Positions 41,079 to 44,868 of a stretch of 44,868 nt of DNA are shown here, in pieces (the stretch's first letter is position 1; each line of letters begins with the position of its first letter). The position numbers and the translations under genes are program-made. The notes beneath the pieces were generated by a model that was not told where the DNA came from, made no database searches, and saw nothing but the letters and a program-made list of their open reading frames with translations. Source of the DNA: GCA-2693325 sp036343635 (GTDB taxonomy: Bacteria; Latescibacterota; UBA2968; UBA8231); the NCBI GenBank assembly GCA_036343635.1, contig JAYYVF010000104.1:1-44868 (forward strand). Direction: 5' to 3'.

Positions 41079-42392
41079 TTAGTAATTTAATTGTTCGGCA
41101 TATCTCTGTAAGTCGGTAACGGCACGTTCAACATCCGCCCCGTCCGCAACGTCAACGACTATTTCCTGCATTTTTTTTCGAACCTGCTGGTACGACGAAA
41201 TAGTTGGTTCCGATTTACCAAACTCTAACAATGAATATGCAGACTTATATTGAGGGTTTTCATCAAAATAATCCGTCAGCCTATCTGCTGTACTATGACG
41301 AACTGGAAAATAGTTACTAGCTCTAACCCAGCGTGCCTGTTGGTCCGGTTCTGTTAACCATTTAATAAACAACCATGAGGCTAACTGCTGGTTTACGTTT
41401 GACTTACATAAGGAAATGCTTGCTCCGTACACATTAACCGTGGGCAAATGTGTTGTATGCGGCAAATGTGTTACATTCCATTCAAAATCAAACCCATCAC
41501 GAACAGCACTTTCCACAAATGGCAACCCCGATGAGGATCCGAGCATAAACAATACTTGGCCAGCTGCGAATTCAGCTTGATCTGCATACTTTTCGCTCAA
41601 TAGTTCGACTGACCCAACAACAACCCATTTACGAAGCCAGACTAATGATGCGCGCATTTCCATTGTATCAAACGTGTATAATTTATTTTCTATATCGGCT
41701 AAATCACCACCGCGCGAAAAAACTAATGAGGCCAAACGGCTCGCATCTGCTTCAACAAGCAATCCAAGGCTTCTTTTCTTATTTACGTTTCGGCTGAAGG
41801 GTTTTTCTTTCGCAATACTACATAAAACGGAAAATTCATCCCACGTCCGGGGTGGACTATCAAACCCTATTTCCTCTAACCAATCCGCGTTGTAGTACAG
41901 AACCTCAATAGATCTGTTTGGAGGAAATCCTATTTGGACTCCATCAATAAAATCATGAGATAAAAAAGATTCGACAAAATCATCACGCTCTTCAGATTTC
42001 AAACCCCATTTAGGAGAATCCATATAAGCAGTCATATCTACAATCCCCCCATCTCGGTAATAAGCTGCCGCCTGATTCTGATAGGCAACCGTGATGTTTG
42101 GCAAAACATCCGTCTGAATGCCTACAACCATCTTATTGTAGATGTCCTTGTAATTTCCGGCATATTCACCTTTAACAAAAATATCGTAAGGATTTGATTG
42201 ATTAAATTGGGTAATCATTTTCTGAAGTTCTTTTTCTCTTTCCCGTGTGTGTTGATACCAGTATACGACCTCTTGGCCTGTTGGATCGACCATTTCCAGA
42301 TCCACTACTTCCGATTCCGAAAACTCTGATCTGGGTTCGCCGCACCCAGAAAACAGGAAACCTGACAAAAATCCTACTAACATGCTCTTCAT
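41079..42392 (-). CDS. Extracellular solute-binding lipoprotein (family 1, sugar-type ABC importer)
   Basis: 437 residues. A lipobox LFSGC places the lipidated cysteine at 17. The mature protein is a two-lobe binding protein: VVYWYQHTREREKELQKMIT begins the fold, NITVAYQNQAAAYYRDGGIVDMT and WDEFSVLCSIAKEKPFSRNV follow the glycerol-3-phosphate/oligosaccharide-binding pattern. The ligand cannot be predicted with confidence, although the family mostly binds sugars. It is third in the operon after two permeases and is followed by fumC. Confidence 0.9.
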   Translation of the reverse strand: MKSMLVGFLSGFLFSGCGEPRSEFSESEVVDLEMVDPTGQEVVYWYQHTREREKELQKMITQFNQSNPYDIFVKGEYAGNYKDIYNKMVVGIQTDVLPNITVAYQNQAAAYYRDGGIVDMTAYMDSPKWGLKSEERDDFVESFLSHDFIDGVQIGFPPNRSIEVLYYNADWLEEIGFDSPPRTWDEFSVLCSIAKEKPFSRNVNKKRSLGLLVEADASRLASLVFSRGGDLADIENKLYTFDTMEMRASLVWLRKWVVVGSVELLSEKYADQAEFAAGQVLFMLGSSSGLPFVESAVRDGFDFEWNVTHLPHTTHLPTVNVYGASISLCKSNVNQQLASWLFIKWLTEPDQQARWVRASNYFPVRHSTADRLTDYFDENPQYKSAYSLLEFGKSEPTISSYQQVRKKMQEIVVDVADGADVERAVTDLQRYAEQLNY

Positions 42393-42395
42393 AAA

Positions 42396-43241
42396 TTACC
42401 CCTTCAAACCAGACATTGAAATCCCTTCCGTAAACTCTTTCTGGATTAAAAAATAAACAAATAATACTGGTATTGTCGCAATTACGGCGCCTGCCATCTG
42501 TAAATGTATTTCCGCGCCAGCTTCACTCACAAATTGCTGAAGCCCTACGGATATTGGCCTCCATTCAGATGAATTGGTAACCAGAAGAGGCCACGCAAGC
42601 GAGTTCCATGAACCAATAAACGTAAACATCCCAACAGTCAACAGAGGTGGCCGGCATAGTGGCAAAATTATGCGAAACAAAAATCTCAGGTGACCAGCGC
42701 CATCTATTCTAGCGGCCTCCCAAAGATCATTTGGAACACCACGCATGAACTGTCGTAAAAGAAAAATACTAAAGGCGCTGGTCAGAAATGGTATCGTAAG
42801 GGAAGGCCAATTGTTAAGCCAAAGGACTGGCGTGTTTCGGTGCAACCACGTTACGGTAAGAAAATTCGGTACCATCGTAACGGTTTCAGGTATCATTAAT
42901 GTTGCTAGAATAACAGCAAAGATTGTGTCACGTCCACGAAATTCCATTCGAGCAAGGGGATACGCCGCCATCAACGAAAACGTTAATGTCCCAACAACCT
43001 GGATCACGGCTATGATAACGGAATTTTCGAAATACAAACTAAAGTGCGCCTCGCGCCAAGCACCTATATAGTTGGCCCATTGTACGTTTTCAGGAATAAT
43101 AGCACGACGTATCGTCTCCCCCCGAGTCATGAATGAAGAGAATATCATCCATAAAAATGGAAACATGGCAGACGCCGCGCCTATAATAAGACTTGTGTAC
43201 AACAATGTTTTTCTAATAAAGCAAGAATAATCACGCTCCAT
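42396..43241 (-). CDS. Sugar-type ABC importer permease (MalG-like)
   Basis: 281 residues, six spans. The EAA loop that contacts the ATPase is EAARIDGAGHLRFLFRIILP, and RMEFRGRDTIFAVILATLMIP marks the CUT1 family. Overlaps the upstream permease by 11 nt and precedes the binding protein by 3 nt. No ATPase is encoded in the operon, so an MsmX/UgpC-type shared ATPase elsewhere is inferred. Confidence 0.92.
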   Translation of the reverse strand: MERDYSCFIRKTLLYTSLIIGAASAMFPFLWMIFSSFMTRGETIRRAIIPENVQWANYIGAWREAHFSLYFENSVIIAVIQVVGTLTFSLMAAYPLARMEFRGRDTIFAVILATLMIPETVTMVPNFLTVTWLHRNTPVLWLNNWPSLTIPFLTSAFSIFLLRQFMRGVPNDLWEAARIDGAGHLRFLFRIILPLCRPPLLTVGMFTFIGSWNSLAWPLLVTNSSEWRPISVGLQQFVSEAGAEIHLQMAGAVIATIPVLFVYFLIQKEFTEGISMSGLKG

Positions 43242-44364
43242 AAAAAACGCGCTTTCCCAACAATCTATTCTGAATAAACGTTAGAAAAATTATCGCTATA
43301 AAAAGAACCACTGCCATCGCAGACGCATAGCCTGCGTTATGAAATTCAAAGATTTGTTCAAATATCACTACGCTTAGTACGTCAACACTATCCTTTGCAC
43401 CTGGATTTTTCAAAATATAAATGTGGTTGAAGGCTTTGAATGTACCAATGACGGCCACCATGGACAGAAAAAAAAGTGTTGGTGACACAAGTGGCAGTGT
43501 AACATGACGGAACAATTGCCAACTGTTCGCACCATCTATCTTAGCTGCTTCATAGTAGTGGTTTGGAATTGCACTAAGACCTGCAAGCAAAATCACTATA
43601 TCATACCCGACATAGACCCAAATATTATATACGATAACAGAGACTAACGCTAAGCTTGGAAAAGCCGTATCAAGCCAAACGGGAACATCGGAAAAACCAA
43701 CCCTTTCTAATACCACAGTAACAATCGAACGACTCTCAGATAACCATCGTTCGCCTTCAAGCCCCAATAAGTCCAAAAACCCATTCGCAAATGACAACGG
43801 ATGAGAACTAAAAAGAGATCGAAAAACAACCGCCGTTGCTATCGCTGGCGTAACATAAGGTAAGAAAAAAAGAATTCTAAAGGCTCCTTTGCCACGCAAA
43901 CTATTGAACAGCAGATACGATAGAAACATTGCTATAGACAATTGGAGCGGTATCGTACCCAATGCATAAAAAAGCGTCACCCTAAAACCATTATACAGGC
44001 GGTAATCACCGCTATCAATTAAACCAAATAATCCATAAACCAGTAACAACCACATTGCTGGTATATACAAAACAAATGAACCTAGTTTCGAGAGAATTGA
44101 ACTACTATGGTTTAAATTCTTGCGAAACTTCGCAATCAAAAATATTACTAAAAAGGCAACAACAAACCCCAAAAGATTTAGAGGGTCGCCTATGGCCTGA
44201 AGGTAGTGTTTAAAACCAATAAATGTGTCTCGTTTAATCCGCCAACTGTGCAAACTAACAAAAAAGGCATATAGGATTGGAAATAATCCAAAGCACGTTA
44301 AAACGACTAGGGCCGGAGACAAAAGCGCCCACGCAATAAAATTTTCTTTTGTCCGATTATCCAT
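43231..44364 (-). CDS. Sugar-type ABC importer permease (MalF-like), enlarged
   Basis: 377 residues, about 80 more than most CUT1 permeases. The standard frame is visible: an N-terminal span (LLSPALVVLTCFGLFPILYAF), and the EAA loop EAAKIDGANSWQLFRHVTLP. The surplus comes from an inserted pair of hydrophobic segments near residues 60-125 (LLGFVVAFLVIFLIAKF; YIPAMWLLLVYGLFGL) and a periplasmic insertion near 190-225. It is the first gene of the ABC-fumC-ctp run. Confidence 0.9.
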   Translation of the reverse strand: MDNRTKENFIAWALLSPALVVLTCFGLFPILYAFFVSLHSWRIKRDTFIGFKHYLQAIGDPLNLLGFVVAFLVIFLIAKFRKNLNHSSSILSKLGSFVLYIPAMWLLLVYGLFGLIDSGDYRLYNGFRVTLFYALGTIPLQLSIAMFLSYLLFNSLRGKGAFRILFFLPYVTPAIATAVVFRSLFSSHPLSFANGFLDLLGLEGERWLSESRSIVTVVLERVGFSDVPVWLDTAFPSLALVSVIVYNIWVYVGYDIVILLAGLSAIPNHYYEAAKIDGANSWQLFRHVTLPLVSPTLFFLSMVAVIGTFKAFNHIYILKNPGAKDSVDVLSVVIFEQIFEFHNAGYASAMAVVLFIAIIFLTFIQNRLLGKRVFYGA

Positions 44365-44739
44365 GACTAGCGGCCGATCTTCGTACAGAAAAAAGTAGAA
44401 ATAGCCATATACAGCAACGATATCTTAGATACTGACCACTGTCAATGTGGGAAATTTCGTAATTAGAAATCAAGGTGTACATTTGATTTTGCCGAACCGC
44501 CCTTTGCGTAAGGCCTTTACAATAATTTTTGCAGAAGGAACAAGGCATAGAGCACACCCGACATCTTTTGAACTCTTTTGCGAAAAAAACTTGGTATAGC
44601 GTTATCTAATTTTGTAAGCGTTAGTTTCTTAAAAAAAATCTCCCGTTTTTGACTTCGCATTTATAGGTCATAAAAACCAGAGTTTAACCACACGTCTATT
44701 GGAGGCCACAGAAAAAAACCGAACTCCATTAATTTATGT
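44365..44739. other. Gene-free region before the ABC operon
   Basis: 375 nt without a convincing gene. It carries the candidate promoter at 44417-44445 and the downstream flank of the tRNA genes, with several A-runs. No terminator hairpin of confidence and no repeat was recognised. Confidence 0.5.
44417..44445 (-). promoter_or_regulatory. Candidate promoter for the ABC-fumC-ctp operon
   Basis: Minus-strand TTGACA (complement of 44440-44445), a 17-nt spacer and TATCGT (complement of 44417-44422). It lies about 50-80 nt before the first permease. The -35 is perfect and the -10 four of six. Confidence 0.5.
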
Positions 44740-44815
44740 TGGCTGCCCCCCTAGGGATCGAACCTAGAACCTCCTGAACCAGAATCAGGCGCACTGCCAG
44801 TTGTGCTAGAGGGCA
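44740..44815 (-). tRNA. tRNA-Gln (CUG)
   Basis: 76 nt including an encoded CCA. The anticodon arm CCTGA-TTCTGGT-TCAGG carries CUG, the T arm CTAGG-TTCGATC-CCTAG is standard, and the acceptor TGCCCTC pairs with GGGGGCA with wobble. U at position 1 is typical of glutamine tRNAs. It lies 7 nt downstream of the partial tRNA, so both come from one transcript. Confidence 0.93.
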
Positions 44816-44821
44816 AAAAAT

Positions 44822-44868
<47 letters not shown>

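Noticed and set aside
44357..44557. 66-residue Cys-containing minus-strand ORF before the permease gene
   Set aside because: It overlaps the likely promoter and has no Shine-Dalgarno sequence or coding character.

Overview
The window looks like a bacterial chromosome segment of moderate GC, close to 43% in stretches counted by hand. Gene content suggests a Gram-negative, respiring bacterium, possibly a lineage in or near the FCB group. The pointers are lipoproteins, a periplasmic TPR giant, a System I cytochrome c maturation cluster, a Bacteroidetes-type succinate dehydrogenase with a single cytochrome b subunit, an S41 protease with a long C-terminal tail, and a PhyH dioxygenase. This placement is inference; no rRNA gene is present to confirm it.

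Layout. (1) 55-1191: a GC-rich PhyH-family dioxygenase that differs from everything else in composition and lies just past the 3' end of a tRNA-Sec(UCA) gene at 1339-1437. (2) 1455-8692, minus strand: a translation-centred run in the order ispE, rplY (L25), pth, hppA, rpsF (S6), a DUF2232 membrane protein, rplI (L9) and a lipoprotein; rpsR and ssb, usual partners of rpsF and rplI, are missing here. (3) 8769-17306, plus strand: a 1222-residue TPR protein coupled to a Crp-family regulator and an AAA+ enhancer-binding-type regulator with an altered GAFTGA loop, then a small ORF, an M24 peptidase and a THUMP-like methyltransferase. (4) 17379-24137, plus strand: a nearly complete ccm operon in the order ccmE, ccmF, ccmH, a CcmI-like zinc-ribbon protein, an accessory envelope protein, ccmA, ccmB, ccmC and a tiny ccmD. 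CcmE is the CXXXY type. (5) 24237-26655: two tandem bifunctional-nuclease/UVR proteins and two small lipoproteins. (6) 26656-27082: a gene-free, highly structured stretch with a promoter-like element, repeated TTTGTG/CACAAA half-sites, a large imperfect inverted repeat and a perfect 16-bp hairpin. (7) 27083-29153: two glycosyltransferases. (8) 29226-34913: TCA-cycle genes, sucCD on the minus strand facing away from sdhCAB on the plus strand. (9) 35004-37208, minus strand: rng, rplU, rpmA, with a possible 220-nt leader ahead of rng. (10) 37768-44364, minus strand: a sugar-type ABC importer (two permeases and a binding lipoprotein), then fumC and a C-terminal processing protease. (11) The end carries tRNA-Gln(CUG) and a cut-off tRNA, probably Ser.

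Together the genes describe an aerobic or respiring heterotroph: sucCD, sdhCAB and fumC give three consecutive TCA steps, Ccm supplies c-type cytochromes, and HppA drives ion pumping from pyrophosphate. The tRNA-Sec shows the lineage can probably decode UGA as selenocysteine, although no selenoprotein was found in the window. The least explained parts are the structured intergenic stretch near 26.7-27.05 kb, the variant Ccm proteins, and the GAYTDA regulator next to the TPR giant. No full CRISPR array, insertion sequence, phage gene or restriction system was seen.
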